Part shown: positions 1 through 6,962 of the stretch, one piece after another | How the letters are laid out: each line of letters opens with the position of its first letter | How positions within the stretch are numbered: the stretch's first letter is position 1 | From: Spirochaetaceae bacterium | GTDB taxonomy: Bacteria; Spirochaetota; Spirochaetia; Treponematales; Breznakiellaceae | Direction of reading: 5' to 3' | DNA length: 17,449 bases | NCBI GenBank assembly: GCA_031258615.1 | Contig: JAIRMP010000092.1 | Location: 1-17,449, forward strand | The notes under the pieces: generated by a model | Seen by the model: only the letters and a program-made list of their open reading frames with translations | Databases searched by the model: none | What the model was told of the DNA's origin: nothing | Made by a program: the position numbers and the translations under genes

Positions 1-43
1 CCGCGTGTGCGCCGCACCACAGGCGCACTACACACAGCGGGGC

Positions 44-58
44 GGAGTTTGCGGTAAG
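44..58 (+). repeat. Dispersed 15-mer, copy 1
   Basis: The sequence ggagtttgcggtaag occurs exactly here, at 17321-17335 and at 17423-17437, always on the same strand. Its first nine bases also occur as inverted copies (gcaaactcc) at 17255-17263 and 17355-17363, where they can form the outer stem of a larger hairpin. Confidence 0.85.
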
Positions 59-100
59 CCGGCGGGTTGATGGTGTCCCGGATTGGGGGGTAGCGAAAGA

Positions 101-113
101 CCCGCGCAGCGGG
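101..113. repeat. Minihairpin with GCA loop
   Basis: cccgc and gcggg pair over five base pairs around a three-base GCA loop closed by C-G. It has the same design as the hairpins at 17234-17395. Confidence 0.6.
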
Positions 114-123
114 GCTGTAGCGT

Positions 124-183
124 AGGGGGGCGCGGCGACAAAGTTGGCGGTTTGCGAAAACGGTGGGGAAATTGCGCCCCCCT
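124..183. repeat. 10-bp inverted repeat
   Basis: aggggggcgc (124-133) and gcgcccccct (174-183) are exact reverse complements, 40 bases apart. A related aggggggcgcc string lies at 6736-6746 in the other repeat element. Confidence 0.6.
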
Positions 184-240
184 TCTCTAGTGAAGAGTGA
201 AGGGGAACTGTCTGACTCAGCGCGTAACCTGCCTGACTGG

Positions 241-282
241 GGCCCAACCCGCCTTCTTTCACGCTTAGCGACTCGCAATGAC
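241..282 (-). repeat. Dispersed repeat, inverted copy of 17183-17218
   Basis: Read in reverse, this stretch matches 17183-17218: a shared ggcccaacccg block, then a shared ctttcacgcttagcga block, then atgac, with a six-base indel. It also contains ctcgcaatgacg (272-283), the reverse complement of cgtcattgcgag, a short motif I recall from interspersed repeats of many bacteria. A near copy, cgtccttgcgag, lies at 17291-17302. Confidence 0.75.
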
Positions 283-324
283 GGGGTGGCGAGTCGGCCT
301 TGCGGGATGCTGGTAGGCGGGGTC

Positions 325-353
325 TGGAAATGGAGAGGAGAACGGTATACAAT
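325..353 (+). promoter_or_regulatory. Predicted clpS operon promoter
   Basis: TGGAAA (325-330) and TACAAT (348-353) match the sigma-70 consensus at four and five of six positions, with the ideal 17-base spacer. The expected start of transcription is about 359-361, so the clpS ATG at 361 would sit at or near the mRNA 5' end. The -35 box lies inside ggtctggaaatgg (321-333), a 13-mer whose exact inverted copy is at 6745-6757. The only good Shine-Dalgarno-like string, AGGAG at 336-340, is about 20 bases from the ATG and would lie upstream of the transcript. Confidence 0.5.
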
Positions 354-360
354 TTAAAGT

Positions 361-660
361 ATGGGTGCGGCGATAGATCTTCTGGTAAAAAGAGCTGAAA
401 AACTTAAAGAGCCGGAAGATTTTAACGTTGTGCTTTTGAACGATAACTATACTTCGATGGATTTTGTAGTCGATGTGCTTGTGCTGATCTTTAACAAGGA
501 TGAACAGGAAGCGGAACGCATAATGATGGATGTACACCGGAAGGGACGGGCCGTGGTCGGGAAATACACACTGGATATAGCCGTTACGAAGTCCGAGCAG
601 GTTCACTCGCTTGCGGAGCAGAACAATTTTCCGCTGCGTTGTGTACTTGAGCCATCTTAG
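361..660 (+). CDS. clpS: ClpS, N-degron adaptor of ClpAP
   Basis: This 99-residue cytoplasmic adaptor should bind proteins with bulky hydrophobic N-terminal residues and deliver them to ClpA. The whole ClpS core is present: the degron-pocket loop around VVLLNDNYTSMDF (residues 23-35), the helix with the conserved His59 in DVHRKGRAVVG, and the C-terminal PLRCVLEP strand. By alignment from memory Asn27, Asp28 and His59 match E. coli Asn34, Asp35 and His66. The second Asp of the usual N-D-D triplet is Asn here (Asn29). The flexible N-terminal tail is about 20 residues, enough to enter the ClpA pore. ATG 361 is the first start in frame, with a stop just before it at 355-357. No Shine-Dalgarno sequence lies at normal distance, so the message may be leaderless. 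clpA follows after 55 bases. Confidence 0.95.
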   Translation: MGAAIDLLVKRAEKLKEPEDFNVVLLNDNYTSMDFVVDVLVLIFNKDEQEAERIMMDVHRKGRAVVGKYTLDIAVTKSEQVHSLAEQNNFPLRCVLEPS

Positions 661-715
661 CCTGAATCGGGGTAGATTATACTGTAAGTAACGTAACAAT
701 ATATTTGGAGGGTTT

Positions 716-3244
716 ATGAAGATTAGCCGGCATGCCCAGGCCATAATAAACGCCGCATACACGGAAGCGCGGCTGCGGCGGCATGAATACTTGACGCCGG
801 AGCATATACTGTACGCCGCACTCAATTTTGAAGAGGTAAAGGGGGTACTGAATGCCTGTGGCGCGAATGTAAATCAGTTAAGAATCGGGATGGAAAGTTA
901 TTTTGAGGAAAAGATCCCGGTAAACAACAAAGAGCCTACACAGACAGTGGGGTTTCACAGTGTTTTGGAGAGGGCCGTGATACAGAGCCGGTCTTCGCAG
1001 CGGGAAATGCTTGATGTCGCCGATATTTTGGTCTCGTTGTACGATGAAGAACAGAATTTTTGCGGGTACTACCTGCGAAAATCGGGTGTAAAACGGCTGG
1101 AGCTGTTAAAAACCCTTTCGCACGGCATAGATGGCGGCGATTCTTCCACATTAAACTTTATCAGAAGCAACGCGAACGCCCCGGAAGCGCCGGGATCGGT
1201 AGACTCGGACGAAGACACGCGGCAAAAGACACAAAAAAAGAGCGCCCTTGACCGTTTTGCTACAGAGTTTACCGCGCTTGCCCGTTCCGGCAGGCTGGAT
1301 CCGGTGATTGGGCGGGTGGAAGAGATTGAACGCACAGTGCAGGTGCTATGCCGGAGGACGAAGAATAACCCTGTCCATGTGGGGGATTCCGGGGTGGGTA
1401 AGACGGCGATTACCGAAGGGCTGGCCCAGCTTATCGCGGAGGGGAAGGCGCCGCCGGCCCTGCAAAATTGCAGCATCTATTCCCTTGACATGGGCGCCCT
1501 GGTAGCCGGAACCCGTTACCGCGGTGATTTTGAGGCCCGTGTAAAGATTGTGATCGACGAAATCTTAAAAAAAGAACGCGCCATCCTGTTCATTGACGAG
1601 ATTCACATGATGGTGGGGGCCGGCGCCGCCTCCGGCGGGTCCATGGACGCTTCGAATCTGCTTAAACCGGCGCTTGCCGGCGGCAGGCTTCGCTGCATCG
1701 GCTCGACTACACACGAAGAATTCAACAAATACATAGAAAAAGACCGCGCGCTTTCACGGCGTTTTCAAAAGATCGACATTGGCGAGCCGAGCGAGGAGGA
1801 CGCCGTAAAAATTTTGCAGGGGATAAAGTCAAAGTACGAGGATTACCACAAGGTTATCTATACGGCGGATGCTTTGAAGGCGGCGGTGGGGCTTTCGGCC
1901 CAGTACCTGACGGAGCGCCGTCTGCCGGACAAGGCGATTGACGTGATAGATGAGGCGGGCGCCTTCGCCCGGATCAGCGTGTGGAAAGAGAATGAAAGGC
2001 GGAAGGCTAAGGAAAGCCGGACGCTTGCCGCGGAGGAGGCGGAAAACATAATCGCGGAGGCTTCCGCTTCCAGGGATACCGCCGGCGCCGATAAATGGGA
2101 CAAGATACGCCGCGCCCAGGCCGCTTTGACGAGTGAATGTGATTACAGTTGCCCCGAAAACGATGATGAGCTGTTTGTTGAGGACTATGCGTCCGGCCCC
2201 GAGGATGAACCTGCCGCCGGCGGTGAGGAGCGGGAGGCCGATCCGGTAACGATAGATTTGGAGCAGATCGAGAAGGTCGTGGCGCGTATTGCGCGGATCG
2301 CGGAAAAAACGGTTTGCGAAACGGAGCGGGACAAGCTTCGTTGCCTGGAAGACAAGCTAAAGGCGCGCGTGTTCGGGCAGGACGAGGCGGTAAAAACCGT
2401 TGTCAGGGCAGTAAAGCAGAGCCGCGCCGGCTTCCGCAGCCCGACAAAGCCCATAGCCAACTTCCTGTTTGCCGGACCTACCGGCGTAGGCAAGACGGAA
2501 CTGTCCCGCTCCCTGGCGGACATACTCGGCGTGCCTGTACTGCGCTTCGACATGAGCGAGTACCAGGAAAAGCATACCATTTCCCGGCTTATAGGCTCGC
2601 CGCCCGGTTATGTCGGCTACGAGGAGGGCGGGCTTTTGACGGACGCCCTTCGGAAACAGCCGCGTTGCGTACTGCTGCTTGACGAGATAGAGAAGGCTCA
2701 CGGCGATATATTCAACCTGCTGTTACAGATCATGGACTATGCTACGCTGACAGATAACAATGGGCGAAAGGCGGATTTCAGGAACGCGGTTCTGATAATG
2801 ACGAGCAATGCCGGCGCGCGGGATATAGGCAAGGCGCTGATCGGCTTTGGCGAGCGCACGGTGGGCCACGAGAGCGCGGTAAACGACGCTGTCGAAAAGA
2901 TATTCACGCCGGAATTCCGCGGGCGCATAGACGCCGTCGTCCGCTTTGCCCATCTTTCCGAGGATGTGATGGTTTCAATCGTGGAGAAGGAACTGGACGC
3001 CTTCAAGCGGCAGCTTGCCGAGAAGAACGTAAGCATCACGGTTAGCGATGCCTGTGTGAAACAGCTCGCAACAGAGGGCTATTCAAAGGAATCGGGCGCG
3101 CGTAATGTGAGCAGGTTGATCGAAGACAAGGTAAAGGCATTCTTTGTAGACGAGGTTCTGTTCGGGCGGCTTTCCGGCGGTGGTATGGCGGAGCTTGACT
3201 GGAAGGACGGAGAGTACAAGTTTGCGGTGGTCAAGCGGGCCTGA
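716..3244 (+). CDS. clpA: ClpA-type AAA+ unfoldase
   Basis: 842 residues. This ATP-driven hexamer unfolds proteins and threads them into ClpP in the cytoplasm. Order: double Clp N domain (about 1-145), first AAA+ module with Walker A GDSGVGKT (Lys229) and Walker B FIDEIH (Asp294-Glu295), second AAA+ module with Walker A GPTGVGKT (Lys593) and Walker B LLDEIEKAH (Asp656-Glu657), then the C-terminal small domain. The IGF tripeptide at 709-711 matches the ClpP-docking loop, so this is a protease partner and not a ClpB-type disaggregase. VVARIARI and FGQDEAV are ClpA-like. It is about 80 residues longer than E. coli ClpA (758). The extra length is a highly charged stretch at roughly 423-505, between the first ATPase lid and the second module, where ClpB and ClpC carry their middle domain. 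GGAGGG at 707-712 is a strong ribosome site, set rather close to the ATG. Confidence 0.96.
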   Translation: MKISRHAQAIINAAYTEARLRRHEYLTPEHILYAALNFEEVKGVLNACGANVNQLRIGMESYFEEKIPVNNKEPTQTVGFHSVLERAVIQSRSSQREMLDVADILVSLYDEEQNFCGYYLRKSGVKRLELLKTLSHGIDGGDSSTLNFIRSNANAPEAPGSVDSDEDTRQKTQKKSALDRFATEFTALARSGRLDPVIGRVEEIERTVQVLCRRTKNNPVHVGDSGVGKTAITEGLAQLIAEGKAPPALQNCSIYSLDMGALVAGTRYRGDFEARVKIVIDEILKKERAILFIDEIHMMVGAGAASGGSMDASNLLKPALAGGRLRCIGSTTHEEFNKYIEKDRALSRRFQKIDIGEPSEEDAVKILQGIKSKYEDYHKVIYTADALKAAVGLSAQYLTERRLPDKAIDVIDEAGAFARISVWKENERRKAKESRTLAAEEAENIIAEASASRDTAGADKWDKIRRAQAALTSECDYSCPENDDELFVEDYASGPEDEPAAGGEEREADPVTIDLEQIEKVVARIARIAEKTVCETERDKLRCLEDKLKARVFGQDEAVKTVVRAVKQSRAGFRSPTKPIANFLFAGPTGVGKTELSRSLADILGVPVLRFDMSEYQEKHTISRLIGSPPGYVGYEEGGLLTDALRKQPRCVLLLDEIEKAHGDIFNLLLQIMDYATLTDNNGRKADFRNAVLIMTSNAGARDIGKALIGFGERTVGHESAVNDAVEKIFTPEFRGRIDAVVRFAHLSEDVMVSIVEKELDAFKRQLAEKNVSITVSDACVKQLATEGYSKESGARNVSRLIEDKVKAFFVDEVLFGRLSGGGMAELDWKDGEYKFAVVKRA

Positions 3245-3905
3245 TCCTTTTTTCCCTTACTTGCCGGAAAATGCTTACTACAAATTTCCCGATCCGGCTA
3301 AGAGTGAAGGCGACATTGTATGTGTCGGCGGTAATCTTTCGCCCGGTATGCTGCTTTCCGCCTACAGGCAGGGAATTTTTCCGTGGTTCAACGAGGGCGA
3401 GCCGGTTATCTGGCGCTCGCCTGACCCCCGTTTTGTGATTTTTCCGCAAAATCTTCATGTTTCCGCGTCCATGCGGAAAGTTTTGAAAAAGAAGCGGTTT
3501 GAGATAAGTTTTGACCGTGCTTTCGAGGCCGTAATTTCAGCCTGCGCCGCCGCGTACCGCCCCGGACAGAGCGGCACCTGGATTACGGACGACATGATAG
3601 CCGCGTACACTGCGTTACACCGGCTGGGCAAGGCACATTCCGCCGAGGCCTGGCAGGATGGCGAGCTTTCAGGCGGCTGTTACGGCCTCAGGATTGGGGA
3701 CGTATTCTTTGGCGAATCGATGTTTTTCAACAGGCCAAACGCCTCGAAGTCCGCCTTTTTAACGCTTGCCGAGGCGCTTTTCGCAAACGGCGTATCCTTC
3801 ATCGACTGTCAGGTAAGAACGGAACATCTGGCCGCCTTGGGCGGCAAGGAAATGAGCCGTAAAGATTTCCTCAGTATGCTAAAGGCCGCCTGCGGACGTT
3901 CATAA
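3222..3905 (+). CDS. aat: Leucyl/phenylalanyl-tRNA-protein transferase
   Basis: 227 residues, close to the family length (E. coli 234). The enzyme moves Leu or Phe from aminoacyl-tRNA onto proteins with N-terminal Lys or Arg, making ClpS-recognised N-degrons. Family signatures run in order: FFPYLPENAYYKFPDP, GIFPWFNEGEPVIWRSPDPR, SGTWITDDMIAAY, HSAEAWQDGELSGGCYGLR and FFGESMFFNRPNASKSAF. I place the start at TTG 3222, because GGAG at 3209-3212 lies nine bases upstream and the protein then begins shortly before the conserved FFPYLP. A GTG at 3180 would add 14 residues unlike the family. The start lies within the end of clpA (23-base overlap), which suggests translational coupling. No in-frame ATG precedes the conserved region. 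Confidence 0.93.
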   Translation: MRWSSGPDPFFPYLPENAYYKFPDPAKSEGDIVCVGGNLSPGMLLSAYRQGIFPWFNEGEPVIWRSPDPRFVIFPQNLHVSASMRKVLKKKRFEISFDRAFEAVISACAAAYRPGQSGTWITDDMIAAYTALHRLGKAHSAEAWQDGELSGGCYGLRIGDVFFGESMFFNRPNASKSAFLTLAEALFANGVSFIDCQVRTEHLAALGGKEMSRKDFLSMLKAACGRS

Positions 3906-3981
3906 TTCATGGTTAATCCGAATTTAGAATTGCTGGAGTTTCGTTTTGATTTTTTCCTCAACCACTCCGATAATAGAAATT

Positions 3982-5448
3982 ATGCATAGTGAAAAAAGGA
4001 AAAAGACAAAACCCGCCGTGGCGGCTCTATTTCTTGTTTGCTGCGCCGCCCTTCACTGGTCATGCGTCTCGCCGCCTGAAATTACCGCGCCTGAAGCGAT
4101 TCCCGAAACCGAAGAGGCGCCGCCTGAGCCGGAGCGCTTCATCGACAGACTTGCCGCGCTGCTTGGCGCTGGGGACATTGACGGCGCGCTCGCCCTTTTC
4201 GATACGCTGGGACGGGAGGAGGCGTCACTCCGGCAGAACAGGCGGCTCAAGGCTTCCGTGCTGATTTCCGCCGGCAAGCTGGAAGAGGCGCGCGCCGCCG
4301 CTGAAACCCTGGTGAACGAGGATAGTACCGATACGGAAAGCCGTTTCATACTGTCAAACATTGAGGGGGCCTCCGGCAGGACGAAGGAACAGCGCCTGCT
4401 GCTTGAAGGAGTGCTAAAAGACGATCCGGCCCATGTTCCCGCGCTGAACGATCTTGGTCAAATTTTTATCGCCGCAAAGTCTTACAGGACCGCCGCCTCG
4501 TACTTCGACCGCGCGCTGGCCGCCGATCCCCTCAACCTCCACTCCATACACGGACGGGCCAACGTGTACCGGCTGGAACGCAACGCGGACGAGGCGGCGG
4601 CGCTGTTCAACAGAGCGGTGGAACTGTACCCTGACCGCGGCGAAGTTTACAGCGAGCGCGGACGTTTCTACCGTGAAAACGACCGTCTTACGGAGGCGCT
4701 TTCCGATCTTGACACGGCAAAACGTTTGAATCCGGACAGTTACTGGGTTTCGTACGATAGGGGACGGGTCCTGCTGCAAATGGGGAAGAAGCGGGAGGCT
4801 CTCGAAGAATTTGATAAAGTAAACAGGCTGGGGCCGGGAATTTTCATCGGGTACGTGTACAGCGCGGGGATACGGGATGAACTGGGCTATGTTGACGAGG
4901 CGGAACGCGATTTCCAGGCCCTCGCCGATCTGCGTCCGGACTATTACTTTGCGCTTGAGGGGCTGGGTATTCAAAAGATGAAGAAAGGCCTGTACAATGA
5001 GGCGGCACAGGTTTTTGAAGCGGCGTACAAGACGGCGCCGTCCGAAAACAACTATGCCTTGCTTGCCGCGATCAACAGGCTGAAGGGCGGCGGCAAGCCT
5101 TATGAAGTAAAGCCCTTTGTGGAGCAGGTCTTGGGCAAGATTGACCGGAACAAGCTGGATTACCATGTTATGCGCCTGTTTTATGATTTTTCCGGCGACG
5201 CGGATGTGGCCCGCCGCATCGATCGTGAGAAAAATCAAAGAACCAAGGCGCAAATGTTGTTTTATATGGCAAACTACTACGATGTTATGGGCATCAACCC
5301 GCTTGCCGATAAGTTTTTTATCGAATTCCGTGACATGAAGCGCATGGACCTTATCGAATGGCGTTTGAACGAATGGATTTTGAGTCAAAGAAACATACAA
5401 CTTGGCGGTGATGCGGCGGATCACGTTGACGCGGCCCAAAAAGGTTAA
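3982..5448 (+). CDS. TPR-repeat lipoprotein
   Basis: 488 residues from ATG 3982. The N-terminus is a classic lipoprotein signal: a basic start (SEKRKKTK), a hydrophobic core (AVAALFLVCCAAL), then WSC with the cysteine to be lipidated, and an acidic Pro/Glu-rich linker. Most of the rest is helical tetratricopeptide-type repeats, for example NDLGQIFIAAKSYRTAASYF, ERGRFYRENDRLTEALSDLD and LEGLGIQKMKKGLYNEAAQVF, which usually bind other proteins. The C-terminal 100 residues are less regular. It would sit in the periplasm anchored to a membrane; the partner is unknown. An alternative start, TTG 3946, has a better ribosome site (GGAG 3935-3938) and would add 12 residues before the signal. I prefer ATG because it gives a normal-length signal peptide. 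The next gene begins two bases after the stop. Confidence 0.85.
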   Translation: MHSEKRKKTKPAVAALFLVCCAALHWSCVSPPEITAPEAIPETEEAPPEPERFIDRLAALLGAGDIDGALALFDTLGREEASLRQNRRLKASVLISAGKLEEARAAAETLVNEDSTDTESRFILSNIEGASGRTKEQRLLLEGVLKDDPAHVPALNDLGQIFIAAKSYRTAASYFDRALAADPLNLHSIHGRANVYRLERNADEAAALFNRAVELYPDRGEVYSERGRFYRENDRLTEALSDLDTAKRLNPDSYWVSYDRGRVLLQMGKKREALEEFDKVNRLGPGIFIGYVYSAGIRDELGYVDEAERDFQALADLRPDYYFALEGLGIQKMKKGLYNEAAQVFEAAYKTAPSENNYALLAAINRLKGGGKPYEVKPFVEQVLGKIDRNKLDYHVMRLFYDFSGDADVARRIDREKNQRTKAQMLFYMANYYDVMGINPLADKFFIEFRDMKRMDLIEWRLNEWILSQRNIQLGGDAADHVDAAQKG

Positions 5449-5450
5449 AT

Positions 5451-6653
5451 ATGAATGAAAGTAACGATACACGGATAAATTTGCGGTTTGACGGACAGGA
5501 GATAATCCTCATAGGCACGGCGCACATTTCCAGGGAAAGCATAGACGAGGTGCGGGAAGTGATCCTGCGCGAAAAGCCGGAGGCTGTCTGCGTTGAGCTT
5601 GACGCCGGACGTTTTGAGTCGATGACGCGGAAAGACAGCTGGGCAAAACTCGATATTATCAAAGTTATCCGCGAGGGAAAGGGCTTTCTGCTGATAGCCA
5701 ACCTTGTGTTATCCAGTTTTCAGTACAGACTGGGCGATAACCTCGGCATAAAACCCGGTGAGGAGATGCACGCCGCCATAGACGCGGCATCGGAACTCGG
5801 CGTGCCGTACACATTCTGCGACCGTGAGGTTCAGCAGACGCTGCGGCGCGCCTGGTCCAAATGCGGTCTTTGGAGCAAGTGCAAACTTCTCGCCGGGCTG
5901 CTTTCCAGTGCCTTTACCACGGAAAAGTTGTCCGAGGCGGAAATCGAAAACCTTAAAAAGCAGAGCGAGCTTGACGGCATGATGAAGGAGCTGGCGGACT
6001 ACCTGCCTCCCGTAAAGGAAACGCTGATAGATGAGCGGGACCGCTACCTGGCCGCCAGGATTTGGCGGAACGCCGCGCGGGACGGGAATCGCAAGACGGT
6101 AGCGGTTGTCGGGGCGGGGCACCTGGACGGTCTGAAGACGCATATCGAGAACATAGCTTCCGGCGCGGAATCGGACGATGTTTCGGAACTGGAAAAGGTA
6201 TACCCGCCCGGGGCGGGCGGCAAGATCGCAGCCTGGATAGTACCCGCCGTCATCGTGGCGATCATCGCGGCGGGTTTCTTCCGGGCGGGCGCGAACGTAA
6301 GCCTCGATATGCTGCTCCGCTGGGTACTGTGGAACGGCTCGCTTGCCGCCGCCGGCGCCCTCATCGCGCTTGCCCACCCGCTTGCGATACTGGCCTCGTT
6401 TATAGGCGCGCCTGTCGCGACGCTGTCCCCGGTCATAGGCGTGGGCCTCTTTTCCGGCGTCGTACAGGCCGTAATGCGCCGCCCGCGCATTGCGGACGCG
6501 GAAACCCTGACGGAAAGCTTCGTCAGCCTCAAAGGCATCTACAAAAACCGCATCACCCACATCCTTTTGGTGTTCTTTTTATCTTCGGTGGGCGGCATGA
6601 TAGGAAACTTTGTCTCTATACCAAGTCTGGCCGGCATCCTAATTAACAGCTAG
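5451..6653 (+). CDS. TraB/PrgY family membrane protein
   Basis: 400 residues. The N-terminal two thirds is the soluble TraB/PrgY domain, with the conserved LIGTAHISRES (about residues 20-30), AVCVELDAGRFE and VAVVGAGHLDGL motifs. The conserved His and Glu positions fit the proposed link to metallohydrolases of the Tiki/EreA group. From about residue 258 the chain turns hydrophobic, with several membrane segments (IAAWIVPAVIVAIIAAGFF; a long Ala/Gly/Leu-rich pair around 288-345; ILLVFFLSSVGGMIGNFV near the end). This soluble-plus-membrane layout is typical of the family in archaea and spirochaetes. The enterococcal member PrgY blocks pheromone activity; the role in other bacteria is not established. 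AAGG at 5441-5444 precedes ATG by six bases, and the gene is almost fused to the TPR gene. A repeat element starts right after the stop codon. Confidence 0.85.
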   Translation: MNESNDTRINLRFDGQEIILIGTAHISRESIDEVREVILREKPEAVCVELDAGRFESMTRKDSWAKLDIIKVIREGKGFLLIANLVLSSFQYRLGDNLGIKPGEEMHAAIDAASELGVPYTFCDREVQQTLRRAWSKCGLWSKCKLLAGLLSSAFTTEKLSEAEIENLKKQSELDGMMKELADYLPPVKETLIDERDRYLAARIWRNAARDGNRKTVAVVGAGHLDGLKTHIENIASGAESDDVSELEKVYPPGAGGKIAAWIVPAVIVAIIAAGFFRAGANVSLDMLLRWVLWNGSLAAAGALIALAHPLAILASFIGAPVATLSPVIGVGLFSGVVQAVMRRPRIADAETLTESFVSLKGIYKNRITHILLVFFLSSVGGMIGNFVSIPSLAGILINS

Positions 6654-6687
6654 GCAGGCCAGCCTGCACCGAACGTACACTGGTAGA
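6654..6687 (+). repeat. Copy of the 26-bp palindromic repeat
   Basis: gcaggccagcctgc (6654-6667) is an interrupted palindrome with 6-bp arms and a CA centre. With the following bases to gtag (6687) it matches 17134-17167 at nearly every position. Confidence 0.8.
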
Positions 6688-6760
6688 TTCGTTGGTGTCC
6701 GTGAATTTTACTAGGCAGTGATTACTCATCTTTAAAGGGGGGCGCCATTTCCAGACCTCA

Positions 6761-6783
6761 GGCGGCACACCGCCGCCTTTCTT
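6761..6783 (+). terminator. Possible weak terminator after the clpS-traB run
   Basis: ggcggc (6761-6766) and gccgcc (6772-6777) form a six-pair stem with a five-base loop, followed by tttctt. The T tract is short, and the hairpin is 108 bases after the stop codon, inside the repeat element. Confidence 0.35.
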
Positions 6784-6806
6784 GCCGCGCCCGCCAACGG
6801 ATTCCT

Positions 6807-6855
6807 CATCCGCTCCGCGGTAACATCCCGGAAGCCCGCTACCGCGGAGCGGATG
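6807..6855. repeat. 16-bp perfect inverted repeat
   Basis: 6807-6822 and 6840-6855 are exact reverse complements with a 17-base loop. The right arm itself contains ccgc-gga-gcgg, the same GGA-loop minihairpin as at 17237-17247. No T run follows on either strand, so it is not a standard terminator. Confidence 0.85.
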
Positions 6856-6856
6856 T

Positions 6857-6884
6857 TCGGTGCAGGCTGGTCGGTGCAGGCTGG
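6857..6884 (+). repeat. Tandem 14-bp direct repeat
   Basis: tcggtgcaggctgg occurs twice head to tail (6857-6870, 6871-6884). Each is an inverted version of the cagcctgcaccga core at 6660-6672. Confidence 0.85.
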
Positions 6885-6893
6885 TCGGCCTTC

Positions 6894-6922
6894 TTTTCAT
6901 AGGGTATATTTTTGATTATAAT
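6894..6922 (+). promoter_or_regulatory. Predicted promoter of the FIST-kinase operon
   Basis: TTTTCA (6894-6899) and a perfect TATAAT (6917-6922) are 17 bases apart. Transcription would start near 6929, giving a leader of about 33 bases with a ribosome site (AGGA 6952-6955) before ATG 6963. The region is much more A+T rich than the repeat element just upstream. Confidence 0.6.
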
Positions 6923-6962
6923 TATAGTGTAAAAGCATTTTATGATATCGTAGGAAATGTAA

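Larger units (their letters stand above)
1..320. repeat. Gene-free repeat-rich region upstream of clpS
   Basis: I see no credible gene here. The open frames lack a ribosome site and a recognisable product. The stretch is a mosaic of short inverted and dispersed repeats: a 7-bp stem at 7-13/22-28, a copy of ggagtttgcggtaag at 44-58, a GCA-loop hairpin at 101-113, a 10-bp inverted repeat at 124-133/174-183, and a 6-bp stem at 271-276/289-294. Several modules recur at the right edge of the window or at 6654-6890, which marks this as dispersed repeat DNA and not a decayed gene. Confidence 0.7.
6654..6890. repeat. Composite repeat element with inverted ends
   Basis: This gene-free 309-base gap (6654-6962) begins one base after the TraB stop codon. 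ccagcctgcaccgaac (6659-6674) is repeated inverted and exact at 6855-6870. Inside lie a 13-mer shared with the clpS promoter region (6745-6757), a G+C hairpin (6761-6777) and a perfect 16-bp hairpin (6807-6855). A 14-base unit is doubled at the right end. No transposase or long ORF is present, so if mobile it would be a non-autonomous, MITE-like unit. A related copy of the left end is at 17108-17167. Confidence 0.7.

Noticed and set aside
163..357. 64-codon frame upstream of clpS
   Set aside because: It runs through dispersed repeat modules, lacks a recognisable product, and shares only the repeat-encoded VWKWR string with a frame in the 6654-6900 element.
647..683. Internal promoter before clpA (TTGAGC and TATACT)
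   Set aside because: The spacer would be 25 bases, and no better -35 box exists at 16-18 bases.
3180..3221. GTG 3180 as the aat start
   Set aside because: The added residues are unlike Aat proteins and come from the clpA tail in another frame; TTG 3222 has a well-placed GGAG.
4414..5472. 352-codon open frame opposite the TPR gene
   Set aside because: It is a mirror of G+C-rich coding sequence on the other strand, with no family motif; the TPR lipoprotein explains the region.
5709..6560. 283-codon frame opposite the TraB-family gene
   Set aside because: It is an Arg/Gly/Tyr-rich shadow without motifs; the forward frame has clear family signatures.
6807..6855. 16-bp hairpin as an intrinsic terminator
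   Set aside because: No T tract follows on either strand, and the arms carry repeat-family modules.
6912..6946. Alternative FIST promoter (TTGATT and TATGAT)
   Set aside because: The spacing is 23 bases; TTTTCA-17-TATAAT at 6894-6922 fits better.
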